Source: Protaetiibacter sp. SSC-01 (GTDB lineage: Bacteria > Actinomycetota > Actinomycetes > Actinomycetales > Microbacteriaceae). From it: a stretch of 64,000 nucleotides of DNA. The DNA lies in contig NZ_CP059987.1 in the NCBI RefSeq assembly GCF_014483895.1, positions 1,612,001 through 1,676,000 of the forward strand. The letters are read 5' to 3'. Shown here piece by piece: positions 36,546 through 44,766 of the stretch (its first letter is position 1; every line of letters begins with the position of its first letter). Both the position numbers and the translations under genes were made by a program. A model generated the notes under the pieces. The model worked only from the letters and a program-made list of their open reading frames with translations. It was not told the DNA's origin and did not search any database.

Positions 36546-39001
36546 TGACTCCGCCCGAAAAGACCTCGCCCACACCTGCCTCCGGCGAACGTATCGAAGA
36601 CGTCGACGTCTCGACCGAGATGCAGGGCTCGTTCCTCGAGTACGCCTACTCCGTCATCTACTCGCGCGCGCTCCCCGACGCCCGCGACGGGCTCAAGCCC
36701 GTGCAGCGCCGCATCCTCTTCCAGATGAACGAGATGGGCCTGCGACCCGACCGCGGGCACGTCAAGTCGGCTCGCGTCGTGGGCGACGTCATGGGCCGCC
36801 TGCACCCGCACGGCGACACCGCCATCTACGACGCGCTCGTGCGCATGGCGCAGGACTTCACGATGCGCGTTCCGCTCGTCGACGGGCACGGCAACTTCGG
36901 CTCGCTCGACGACGGGCCCGCCGCACCCCGCTACACCGAGGCGCGCATGCAGGCCGCGGCGCTCGCGCTCGTCGAGTCGCTCGACGAGGACGTCGTCGAC
37001 TTCGTGCCGAACTACGACAACCAGCTGACGCAGCCCGAGGTGCTGCCGGCGGCGTTCCCGAACCTGCTCGTCAACGGCGCGAGCGGCATCGCGGTCGGCA
37101 TGGCGACCAACATGGCGCCGCACAACCTCATTGAGGTCGCGGGAGCCGCGCGCCACCTGCTCGAGAACCCCGAGGCGACGCTCGAGGAGCTCATGGCCTA
37201 CGTGCCCGGTCCCGACCTGCCGACGGGCGGCACGATCGTGGGGCTCGACGGCATCCGCGACGCGTATGCGACGGGCCGCGGCTCGTTCAAGACGCGCGCC
37301 AAGGTGTCGATCGAGCAGATCTCCGCGCGCCGCACGGGCCTCGTCGTGACCGAGCTGCCGTACCTCGTCGGCCCCGAGAAGGTCATCGAGAAGATCAAGG
37401 ACGGCGTTAACGCCAAGAAGATCACGGGCATCGCCGACGTCACCGACCTGACCGACCGCAAGAACGGCCTGCGGCTCGTCATCGGCATCAAGACGGGCTT
37501 CTCGCCTGAAGCGGTGCTCGAGCAGCTCTACCGGCTCACGCCGCTCGAGGACGGCTTCTCGATCAACAACGTCGCGCTCGTCGACGGGCGCCCGCAGACG
37601 CTCGGCCTCCGGGAGATGCTGCGCGTCTACCTCGACCACCGCGTCGAGGTCGTCACGCGCCGCTCGCAGTACCGCCTCGCCCGCCGCCAGGAGCGCCTGC
37701 ACCTCGTCGACGGCCTCCTCATCGCGATCCTCGACATCGACGAGGTCATCCAGGTCATCCGCTCGAGCGACGACACCGCCCAGGCGCGTGCGCGCCTCAT
37801 CGACGTCTTCGACCTCTCGACGCTCCAGGCCGACTACATCCTCGAGCTCCAGCTGCGCCGGCTCACGAAGTTCAGCCGCATCGAGCTCGAGGCCGAGCGC
37901 GACAAGCTGCGCGCCGAGATCGCCGAGCTCGAGGCGCTCCTCGGCGACCCCGCGCGCATCCGCACGCAGGTGGGCGTCGAGCTCGACGACGTCGCCGAGC
38001 GCTTCGGCACGCCGCGCCGCACCCTCCTCACCGAGGCGGGCGCACAGGTGAAGGCCACGGCGGCGTCGCGCAAGGCGGGTGCCGTCTCGCTCGAGATCCC
38101 GGATGCGCCCACGCTCGTCGTGCTCTCGACGACCGGCCGCGCGGTGCGCGTCGACCTGCCCGAGGGCACCGAGGCCCCGCTGCCGTCGACGCGCCGCTCG
38201 AAGCACGACGCGATCCTCTCCGCGGTGCGCGGCACGACGCGCGGCGAGCTCGGCGCGATCACCTCGCACGGGCGCCTCATCCGCTTCACGCCCGTCGACC
38301 TGCCCTCCGTGCCCGCGAACTCGGTGCAGCTCGCGGCGGGCGCGCGCATCAACGACTACCTCGGCATCGACAAGAAGGAGCGCGTGCTCGGGCTCGTCTC
38401 GCTCGGGGCCGAGGTGCCCATCGCGATCGGCACCCGCCAGGGCGTCGTCAAGCGCGTCGCGCCCGGCGGCTACCCGAGTCGGCCCGACTTCGAGGTCATC
38501 GCGCTCAAGCCGGGCGACGAGGTCGTGGGCGTCGCGCAGGCAGGCGACAGGGCCGAGCTCGTATTCGTCGCATCCGACGCCCAACTGCTGCACTTCTCCG
38601 CGTCGCAGGTGCGCCCGCAGGGCGTTGCCGCGGGCGGCATGGCGGGCATCAACCTCTCGGCGAAGGCCACCGTGGTGTTCTTCGGCGCGGTCGACCCCGA
38701 GGATGCCGTCGTGGTGACGATCTCCACCCCGACCGAGACGCTCCCCGGCACCGACCCCGGTCGCGGCAAGGTGTCCCACTTCGCGGAGTTCCCCGCCAAG
38801 GGCCGCGCCACGGGCGGCGTGCGCTCGCACTCGTTCCTCAAGGGCGAGAGCGCGCTCGCGCTCGCGTGGGTGGGCCCTGCTCCCGCACTCGCGGTCACCC
38901 CCGACGGCGCCGCACGCACGCTCCCCGAGGCGGGTGCGAAGCGCGATGCATCCGGCACGCCGCTCGACGCGGTCGTCGGCTCGATCGGGCGGGCGCTCTA
39001 G
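36545..39001 (+). CDS. parC: Type IIA topoisomerase subunit A (ParC type)
   Basis: 818 residues. The breakage-reunion domain has the catalytic Tyr130 in APRYTEARM. The quinolone-pocket segment GDTAIYD (residues 90-96) carries Thr and Asp at the positions of E. coli GyrA Ser83 and Asp87. The C-terminal beta-pinwheel repeats ([42 protein letters not shown]) lack a clear GyrA box. The matching B subunit is the convergent gene at 39188, away from the usual dnaA-recF-gyrBA context, so this is likely the second (decatenating) enzyme rather than gyrase. Confidence 0.9.
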   Translation: MTPPEKTSPTPASGERIEDVDVSTEMQGSFLEYAYSVIYSRALPDARDGLKPVQRRILFQMNEMGLRPDRGHVKSARVVGDVMGRLHPHGDTAIYDALVRMAQDFTMRVPLVDGHGNFGSLDDGPAAPRYTEARMQAAALALVESLDEDVVDFVPNYDNQLTQPEVLPAAFPNLLVNGASGIAVGMATNMAPHNLIEVAGAARHLLENPEATLEELMAYVPGPDLPTGGTIVGLDGIRDAYATGRGSFKTRAKVSIEQISARRTGLVVTELPYLVGPEKVIEKIKDGVNAKKITGIADVTDLTDRKNGLRLVIGIKTGFSPEAVLEQLYRLTPLEDGFSINNVALVDGRPQTLGLREMLRVYLDHRVEVVTRRSQYRLARRQERLHLVDGLLIAILDIDEVIQVIRSSDDTAQARARLIDVFDLSTLQADYILELQLRRLTKFSRIELEAERDKLRAEIAELEALLGDPARIRTQVGVELDDVAERFGTPRRTLLTEAGAQVKATAASRKAGAVSLEIPDAPTLVVLSTTGRAVRVDLPEGTEAPLPSTRRSKHDAILSAVRGTTRGELGAITSHGRLIRFTPVDLPSVPANSVQLAAGARINDYLGIDKKERVLGLVSLGAEVPIAIGTRQGVVKRVAPGGYPSRPDFEVIALKPGDEVVGVAQAGDRAELVFVASDAQLLHFSASQVRPQGVAAGGMAGINLSAKATVVFFGAVDPEDAVVVTISTPTETLPGTDPGRGKVSHFAEFPAKGRATGGVRSHSFLKGESALALAWVGPAPALAVTPDGAARTLPEAGAKRDASGTPLDAVVGSIGRAL

Positions 39002-39013
39002 TCGCGAATCACC

Positions 39014-39112
39014 GCTGGTTGAGTGCGCGCGTAGCGGGCGTATCGAAACCAGCCGCGCGAGTGGCATCGGGGCTGGTTTCGACACGCCGCCTCCGGCGGC
39101 TACTCAACCAGC
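39014..39112. repeat. Long inverted repeat between parC and parE
   Basis: Arms at 39014-39054 and 39071-39112 share GCTGGTTGAGT and ATCGAAACCAGCC-type ends in opposite orientation, with GC-rich centres that vary. The pair can form a large cruciform between two convergent genes and could act as a terminator for both. Confidence 0.75.
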
Positions 39113-39182
39113 GGGGTGAGCCGCCTCCGGCGGCTACTCAACCAGCGGGGTGAGCCGCCTCCGGCGGCTACTCAACCAGCAG
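39087..39182. repeat. 34-bp tandem repeat, nearly three copies
   Basis: Copies at 39087-39120, 39121-39154 and 39155-39182 (the last truncated) are identical. Each contains the palindrome CCGCCTCCGGCGG followed by CTACTCAACCAGCGG. The unit is the right arm of the inverted repeat, so the array looks like local duplication of that arm. The last copy ends 6 bases from the parE stop. Confidence 0.85.
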
Positions 39183-39187
39183 CGCGG

Positions 39188-41260
39188 TCACACGTCGACG
39201 CGCGAGCGGTCGAGCCCCTGCCCCGCGATGATGAAGTCCTTGCGCGGCGCGACGTCGTTGCCCATGAGCAGCTCGAACACGCGGTTCGCGGCATCCGCAT
39301 CCTCGATGCGCACGCGGCGCAGGGTGCGGTGCGCGCGGCTCATGGTCGTCTCGGCGAGCTGGTCGGCATCCATCTCCCCGAGGCCCTTGTAGCGCTGGAT
39401 CGGGTCCTGGTAGCGCTTGCCCTGCTTCTTGAGCGTCGCGAGCACGGTCTGAAGCTCCTGCTCGGAGTACGTGTAGATGATGTCGTTGGGCTTCGAGCCC
39501 GGGTTCACGACGACGACGCGGTGCAGCGGAGGCACAGCCGCGAAGACCCGTCCGTCTTCGATCATGGGCCGCATATAGCGGAAGAAGAGCGTCAGGAGCA
39601 GGGTGCGGATGTGCGCGCCGTCGACGTCGGCGTCGCTCATGATGATGACCTTGCCGTAGCGCGCCGCCTCGAGGTCGAAGCTGCGGCCCGAGCCCGCGCC
39701 GATCACCTGGATGATCGAGGCGCACTCGGCGTTGCCGAGCATGTCGGCGACGGACGCCTTCTGCACGTTGAGGATCTTGCCGCGGATGGGCAGGAGCGCC
39801 TGGTGCTCGGAGTCGCGCGCGAGCTTCGCGGTGCCGAGGGCGGAGTCGCCCTCGACGATGAAGAGCTCGGTGTCGGCGACGTCGTTGGAACGGCAGTCGA
39901 CGAGCTTGGCGGGCAGCGACGAGTTCTCGAGCGCGTTCTTGCGGCGCTGCGTCTCCTTGTGGGCGCGCGCGGAGATGCGCGACTTCATCTCGGCGACGAC
40001 CTTGTCGAGCACGAGCGCCGACTGGGCCTTGTCGTCGCGCTTCGTGCTCGCGTAGCGCGCCTGGAGGCCCTTGACGATCGCGTTCGAGACGATCGCGCGC
40101 ACAGCAGGGGTGCCGAGCACCTCCTTCGTCTGGCCCTCGAACTGTGGCTCGGGGAGGCGCACCGTCAGCACGGCCGTGAGGCCCGCGAGCACGTCGTCCT
40201 TCTCGAGCTTGTCGCTGCCTGCCTTGAGGCGGCGGGCGTTCTTCTCGACCTCGGCGCGCAGGAACTTGAGGAGCCCCTGCTCGAAGCCCGCCTGGTGCGT
40301 ACCGCCCTTGGGCGTCGCGATGATGTTGACGAAGCTCTTGAAGACGGTGTCGTAGCCCGTGCCCCAGCGCAGCGCCACGTCGACCTGGCACTCGCGCTCG
40401 AGCTCCGTGGGCACCATGTGCCCGTTCTCCTGCAGCACGGGGACGGTCTCCGTGTAGCCGCCCGTTCCCTGGATGCGCCACACATCGGTGAGCGCCGCAT
40501 CCGGGGCGAGGTGCTCAACGAACTCGCTGATGCCGCCCTCGAAGCGGAAGCTCTGGACGGTGGGCTCCTCGGCCCGCTCGTCCGTGATCTCGATGCCGAG
40601 GCCGGGCACGAGGAACGCCGTCTGGCGCGCGCGCCCGAGCAGTTCCTCGGTCTGGAACCCGGCGCCCTTCGTGAAGATCTGACGGTCGGCCCAGTAGCGG
40701 ATGCGCGTGCCGGTCACGCCCTTGGCGACCTTGCCGACGACGCGCAGCTCGCTGCCCGAGACGAACGGGGTGAACGGGGCGTCGGGCGTCGGCTCGCCCG
40801 TGTCGGCGAAGACGCCGGGCTCGCCGCGGTGGAACGACATCGCCCACGTCTTGCCGTCGCGGTCGACCTCGACGTCGAGCCGCTCCGAGAGGGCATTGAC
40901 GACCGACGCGCCCACGCCGTGCAGACCGCCCGACGCGGCGTACGAGCCGCTGCCGAACTTGCCGCCCGCGTGGAGCTTCGTGAACACGACCTCGACGCCC
41001 GTGAGCCCCGTCTTGGGCTCGATGTCGACGGGGATGCCGCGCGCGTGGTCGCGCACCTCGACCGAGTCGTCGGGGTGCAGGATGACCTCGATCTGCGAGC
41101 CGTGGCCCGCGAGGGCCTCGTCGACGGAGTTGTCGATGATCTCCCACAGGCAGTGCATGAGACCGCGCGAGTCGGTCGAGCCGATGTACATCCCGGGGCG
41201 CTTGCGCACCGCCTCGAGACCCTCGAGGACGGAGAGATGACGGGCGGAGTAGTCGGTCAC
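39188..41260 (-). CDS. parE: Type IIA topoisomerase subunit B (ParE type)
   Basis: 690 residues. The GHKL ATPase domain shows DNSVDEALAGH (Asn and Glu for Mg-ATP) and the lid GGLHGVGASVVNALS. The TOPRIM domain shows LFIVEGDSALGTAK and IMSDADVDGAHIRTLLL, and the C-terminal end is complete. It partners the convergent ParC-type subunit. GTG at 41260 lies 6 bases after TAGGCT, so the mRNA is probably leaderless. Confidence 0.92.
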   Translation of the reverse strand: MTDYSARHLSVLEGLEAVRKRPGMYIGSTDSRGLMHCLWEIIDNSVDEALAGHGSQIEVILHPDDSVEVRDHARGIPVDIEPKTGLTGVEVVFTKLHAGGKFGSGSYAASGGLHGVGASVVNALSERLDVEVDRDGKTWAMSFHRGEPGVFADTGEPTPDAPFTPFVSGSELRVVGKVAKGVTGTRIRYWADRQIFTKGAGFQTEELLGRARQTAFLVPGLGIEITDERAEEPTVQSFRFEGGISEFVEHLAPDAALTDVWRIQGTGGYTETVPVLQENGHMVPTELERECQVDVALRWGTGYDTVFKSFVNIIATPKGGTHQAGFEQGLLKFLRAEVEKNARRLKAGSDKLEKDDVLAGLTAVLTVRLPEPQFEGQTKEVLGTPAVRAIVSNAIVKGLQARYASTKRDDKAQSALVLDKVVAEMKSRISARAHKETQRRKNALENSSLPAKLVDCRSNDVADTELFIVEGDSALGTAKLARDSEHQALLPIRGKILNVQKASVADMLGNAECASIIQVIGAGSGRSFDLEAARYGKVIIMSDADVDGAHIRTLLLTLFFRYMRPMIEDGRVFAAVPPLHRVVVVNPGSKPNDIIYTYSEQELQTVLATLKKQGKRYQDPIQRYKGLGEMDADQLAETTMSRAHRTLRRVRIEDADAANRVFELLMGNDVAPRKDFIIAGQGLDRSRVDV

Positions 41261-41266
41261 CGGACG

Positions 41267-41272
41267 AGCCTA
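41267..41272 (-). promoter_or_regulatory. -10 hexamer TAGGCT (leaderless) of parE
   Basis: TAGGCT, 6 bases, GTG at 41260. Confidence 0.6.
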
Positions 41273-41318
41273 ACCGCGGCCGCCCACGCCGCCGTGGAGG
41301 CTCACCCGGGGCGACGCG

Positions 41319-42611
41319 TCAGGCCCCGAACTGCTGCACCCAGTACACGCGGCCCGTGCTCGACGTCGACGAGCAGGCGCCCATCATCGTGTACGTGCCG
41401 TTGAGGATGTTCGCCCGGTGCCCGGAGGAGTTCATCCACCCGTTGACGACGCCGGAGGCGCTCCCGTAGCCGTAGGCGACGTTCTCGGCCCAGGCACGGA
41501 AGCCGCTCGACCAGCCCGAATGGTAGAGGTCGCCGTTGCGGGCCGCGAGCTCGGCCGCGAAGGAGCAGGACCGGCTCGCGAGGGTGCCGTTCCACACGAG
41601 CGCGCCCACGCCGTTGGCGCCGCGATGCGCGTTGGTCTCGGTGAGCACTCCGCGCTGCTCGCTCGCGGAGGTCACGCTGCCGCCACCACCGCCGGCGCCG
41701 CCACCGCCGCCGCCGGCGCGGGGGCTGCCGCCGCGCGCGCGTTTGGCCGCCTCGGCGGCCGCCTGCTCCGCGGCGATCCGCGCGGCCTCGGCGTCGTGGG
41801 CCGCGATCACGGCCGCCGCCGCGGACGCGTAGCCCGCGAACAGCGGCGGCAGCTCGGCGGGCGTCTCCGCGGCGGTCAGCGCCTCGGCGGCCGCGACGGC
41901 CGCGCTTCTGCTGTCACCGGATGCGAGCGTGCGGGCGGCGAGGAGTGCGTCGTTGACGCCTCCGATCGTGCCGGCGAGGTTCGCGAGCGCCTCGCCGAGG
42001 GCACCGTTCACCTCGCCGATCCGCCCCGACTCCTCCTCGAGCTCACCGCGCGACTCCGCGGCGGCCGCTGCGTCCGCGCCGAACCCCTCGGTGAGCTCGC
42101 GAAGCGCCTCGGTCGGCGCGGCCTTGTCGATGGGCGCGGGTGCGGGGAAGGGACGGATGCCGAGCTCGGCATCCGCTCCCGGCGCCTCCGTGCCGAACAG
42201 CTCCGCGAGCGCGAGCGCGAGATCCTCGTGAGCCGCGACCACCGGCGCGACGGCCTCGGCACCGCCCAGCAGGCCGGTGTGAGGGAGCACCTTCGCTGCG
42301 ACGGCGTCGCGCAGCGTTATCGCAGCGTCCGCATCCGCGCCGAGCTCCTCGAGCACGCTGCGCTGCCCCACGACGGCCTCGACGGCGTCGGCACGCGCAT
42401 CCGTCGCGAGAGCGAGAGCCTCGTCATGGGCGCGCTGCTCAGCCCACGCGACGCCTCCCCAGATGCCGCCCGCGGCGACGAGCGTCACGGCGACGGCGAT
42501 GACGACCGCGCCACGACGCCCGATCCGGCCCCGCCGCCGAGCTGTCTGCTCGGCGTCGGCGGCCTCGACCTCGGGCACGGCGTCGAGGACGGCTCCCTGC
42601 TGCTCCCCCAT
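41319..42611 (-). CDS. Membrane-anchored CAP-domain (SCP/PR1) protein
   Basis: 430 residues. A cytoplasmic N-terminus and one membrane helix (about residues 33-56) lead into a long Ala/Glu-rich helical stalk (60-285), a Gly-rich linker (SPRAGGGGGGAGGGGG) and a C-terminal CAP domain with the cavity residues His and Glu in DLYHSG, WAENVAYGYG and SSGHRANILNG. The CAP domain faces outside. Bacterial CAP proteins are secreted, of mostly unknown function, and some bind lipids or sterols. Leaderless start: TAGGGT lies 8 bases before the ATG. The stalk design recurs in the sortase-like protein at 58592. Confidence 0.85.
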   Translation of the reverse strand: MGEQQGAVLDAVPEVEAADAEQTARRRGRIGRRGAVVIAVAVTLVAAGGIWGGVAWAEQRAHDEALALATDARADAVEAVVGQRSVLEELGADADAAITLRDAVAAKVLPHTGLLGGAEAVAPVVAAHEDLALALAELFGTEAPGADAELGIRPFPAPAPIDKAAPTEALRELTEGFGADAAAAAESRGELEEESGRIGEVNGALGEALANLAGTIGGVNDALLAARTLASGDSRSAAVAAAEALTAAETPAELPPLFAGYASAAAAVIAAHDAEAARIAAEQAAAEAAKRARGGSPRAGGGGGGAGGGGGSVTSASEQRGVLTETNAHRGANGVGALVWNGTLASRSCSFAAELAARNGDLYHSGWSSGFRAWAENVAYGYGSASGVVNGWMNSSGHRANILNGTYTMMGACSSTSSTGRVYWVQQFGA

Positions 42612-42619
42612 GGCCCGCC

Positions 42620-42625
42620 ACCCTA
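42620..42625 (-). promoter_or_regulatory. -10 hexamer TAGGGT of the CAP-domain gene
   Basis: TAGGGT, 8 bases, ATG at 42611. Confidence 0.45.
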
Positions 42626-42775
42626 GACCGTGCGCCTGGGAGCGACCAGGCCCTCATGAGAGGGGTGTGTCGTACGCCACGGGCGAAATACCCGCCGCCT
42701 GCCCGGCATTGTCAGAGACCTCGTGCTTACATGGACGCACGGCACCACACCGCGACCCGAGGGAAGGAGCAGGAC

Positions 42776-42997
42776 ATGTCTCAGATCACGACCGATGGCA
42801 CCGTCGAGCTGGAGCGTCCCGCCCTGAGCGCGGCCGACCGCTGCGACATGTGCGGCGCCCAGGCCTACGTCCGGGTCACTCTCGTGTCGGGCGAGCTGCT
42901 CTTCTGCGCCCACCACGGCACCGAGTACAAGCCGAAGCTCATCGAGAGCGCGCTGGAGTGGCACGACGAGAGCGGCCGACTCGCCGAGGAACGCTGA
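42776..42997 (+). CDS. DUF7455-type small zinc-binding protein
   Basis: 73 residues, ATG after AAGGAG. The cysteines and histidines in DRCDMCGAQAYVRV and LLFCAHHGTEY would bind zinc. Such small proteins are widespread in Actinobacteria near sigA and have no known function. The stop TGA is followed directly by the GTG of the ATP-grasp gene, so the two genes are translationally linked. Confidence 0.85.
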   Translation: MSQITTDGTVELERPALSAADRCDMCGAQAYVRVTLVSGELLFCAHHGTEYKPKLIESALEWHDESGRLAEER

Positions 42998-44020
42998 GTG
43001 GCTGAAGCCCCCGGCGGCCTCGGCCGCCGACTGCGGTACCTCGCGAACCGCGCAGCACGACTCAACCCCGCGAACGTCTGGCGGATCGCCGGCGCCGCAC
43101 GCTCCCTCACCCGCAAGCCGCGACTGCTCATCGTCGCCGACATGCTGTGGTGCTCGGTGCGCTACGAGTTCGGCTTCCAGGACTACCTCGACTGGGATGT
43201 CGTCATGCTGACCGCCGCCGAGCGGCGCACGTACATCACGCATCCGAAGTCCAACCACCTCGCGATGACGCTCAACCATCCTGAGCTGCGCCGCATCTTC
43301 GCCGACAAGCTGCGCTTCAACGCGCGCTTCTCCGACTTCATCGGCCGCGACTGGATCGACCTGCGCGAGGCCGACGCGGATGCCGTGCGCGCCTTCCTCG
43401 ACGACCACGGCCGCGCGATGCTCAAGGTGCCCGACAGCCTCTCGGGCAAGGGCATCGAGAAGGTCGAGGCCTCGGCGGTGACGGATGTCGACGCGTTCGT
43501 GGCCGAGGCGATCGCGGAGCGTCAGTTCCTGCTCGAGGGCTACATCGTGCAGCACCCCGAGATGGCATCGCTGTGCCCGACGAGCGTCAACTCGCTGCGC
43601 GTCATCACCTACTTCGACGGTGAGACGCTCCACGTGCTCGCAAGCGTGCTCAAGATGGGCAACGGCGGCGACATCGACAACTTCTCGAACGGCGGCATGT
43701 ACACGATGCTCGACGAGACGGGCACCGCGCACTTCGCGGCCTTCGACGAGAGCGGCACGAGCTACGCGACGCATCCGCTCACCGGCACGTCGATCGTCGG
43801 CTTCCGGGTGCCCCTCTACGACGAGGTCGTGCCGATGCTCGAGCGCGCCGCCCGTGTCGTGCCCGAGGTGCCGTACGTCGGCTGGGACGTCGCCATCACG
43901 CCCGACGGACCCGTCATCATCGAGGGCAACCCGAACTCGGGCGTCTACCAGGCGAAGCCCTCGGTCTCGGGGGTCCGCGAGGGGCTTCTCCCCCGCTACC
44001 GCGCCGCGATCGGCTTCTGA
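42998..44020 (+). CDS. ATP-grasp enzyme of the sugar-transfer-associated family
   Basis: 340 residues, GTG start abutting the upstream stop. The C-terminal two thirds show ATP-grasp features: GRAMLKVPDSLSGKGIEKV (phosphate-binding loop region), LLEGYIVQHPEM, SLRVITYF, DNFSNGGMYT, and the metal-binding end GWDVAITPDGPVIIEGNPN. This family (ATPgrasp_ST) ligates a carboxylate to an amine or sugar-linked acceptor, usually in surface polymer synthesis. The exact substrate is unknown. It converges with the GatD-like gene, overlapping it by 25 bp, so a wall-related role is possible but unproven. Confidence 0.82.
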   Translation: MAEAPGGLGRRLRYLANRAARLNPANVWRIAGAARSLTRKPRLLIVADMLWCSVRYEFGFQDYLDWDVVMLTAAERRTYITHPKSNHLAMTLNHPELRRIFADKLRFNARFSDFIGRDWIDLREADADAVRAFLDDHGRAMLKVPDSLSGKGIEKVEASAVTDVDAFVAEAIAERQFLLEGYIVQHPEMASLCPTSVNSLRVITYFDGETLHVLASVLKMGNGGDIDNFSNGGMYTMLDETGTAHFAAFDESGTSYATHPLTGTSIVGFRVPLYDEVVPMLERAARVVPEVPYVGWDVAITPDGPVIIEGNPNSGVYQAKPSVSGVREGLLPRYRAAIGF

Positions 44021-44766
44021 ACGCGCTCACCGGGATGCCACCGGCGCTCGTCGCGGAACTCGCGTAGGCGCGCCTCGTAGGCGGCGGTCGCGTACTCCTC
44101 ATGGGCGAGCACGGGCTCGGTGTCAGGGTCGAGCCGCTTGAGCAGTGCGCGCGTGAAGTGCGGGTTGACGACGAGCAACGGGCCGATGAGCGAGGTGCCG
44201 ATGAGTCCGCCCATCCGCACGCCCTCGACGGGCGTCGTCGTGTTGCGCCCGATGCCGCGCTCGGCCGTGAGGAACCCCTCGACGCCCGGCGCGACTTCGA
44301 GCATCGAGAACTGCGACTTGTAGCCGACGATCGGCTGCTCGACGGGCAGCTCGGGCACCGCGCCCATGACCTTGCCGCTGTAGCGGCCCATCATCGCGAG
44401 GGTCGACTCGAGCTCGACGAGGCCGAGCCCTTCCACGTCGTAGCCCATGTCGGCGTTGCGGATGCGCGTGCCGAGCACCTCCACGGCGTTGTGCGTGAAG
44501 AGCGTGAGGGCGCCGGATGCGATGCGCGCCTCGAGCGCGTCGCGGTGCGGCCGCAGGCGGTCGATCGCCTTGAGCTGCCCGCGCTCCGTGAGGGGGCCGA
44601 GGTAGAGCAGGTCGACGTCGCGGTCGAGGAACGTGGGGCGCTCGTTGAGGCCCGTGCGCACGACCTCGGCGTCGGGACGGCACTGCGCGAGGTAGGTGAT
44701 GTTGGCGTTGTCGCCGTGGAGGTTCGCGACCTCCGGGAACAGCATCTCGATCGTGAGGCCGCTCAC
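43996..44766 (-). CDS. GatD-like amidotransferase subunit lacking glutaminase residues
   Basis: 256 residues, GTG start overlapping the MurT-like stop by 4 bases. The fold and partner gene identify it as a homologue of GatD, the class I glutamine amidotransferase that supplies ammonia to MurT for amidation of D-Glu in lipid II. The nucleophile motif (TICGGYQ in S. aureus GatD) reads LFTHNAVEV here, with no Cys (Thr91/His92). The catalytic His motif (LHGP) reads LIGP with Ile194. The only Cys in the protein is Cys29, far from the site. It cannot act as a normal glutaminase and may have a structural or substrate-gating role for its partner. Confidence 0.85.
   Translation of the reverse strand: MSGLTIEMLFPEVANLHGDNANITYLAQCRPDAEVVRTGLNERPTFLDRDVDLLYLGPLTERGQLKAIDRLRPHRDALEARIASGALTLFTHNAVEVLGTRIRNADMGYDVEGLGLVELESTLAMMGRYSGKVMGAVPELPVEQPIVGYKSQFSMLEVAPGVEGFLTAERGIGRNTTTPVEGVRMGGLIGTSLIGPLLVVNPHFTRALLKRLDPDTEPVLAHEEYATAAYEARLREFRDERRWHPGERVQKPIAAR

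Noticed and set aside
39087-39182. CRISPR-like tandem 34-bp units
   Set aside because: Copies are directly adjacent with no spacers, and no cas genes are present.
36545-41260. Assignment of the topoisomerase pair as GyrA/GyrB
   Set aside because: The genes are convergent, lack the dnaA-recF context, and no clear GyrA box is seen. ParC/ParE type is preferred, although a whole-genome check for a second pair would settle it.
43996-44766. Annotation as active glutamine amidotransferase
   Set aside because: The nucleophilic Cys and the catalytic His are both replaced, and no other Cys lies near the site.
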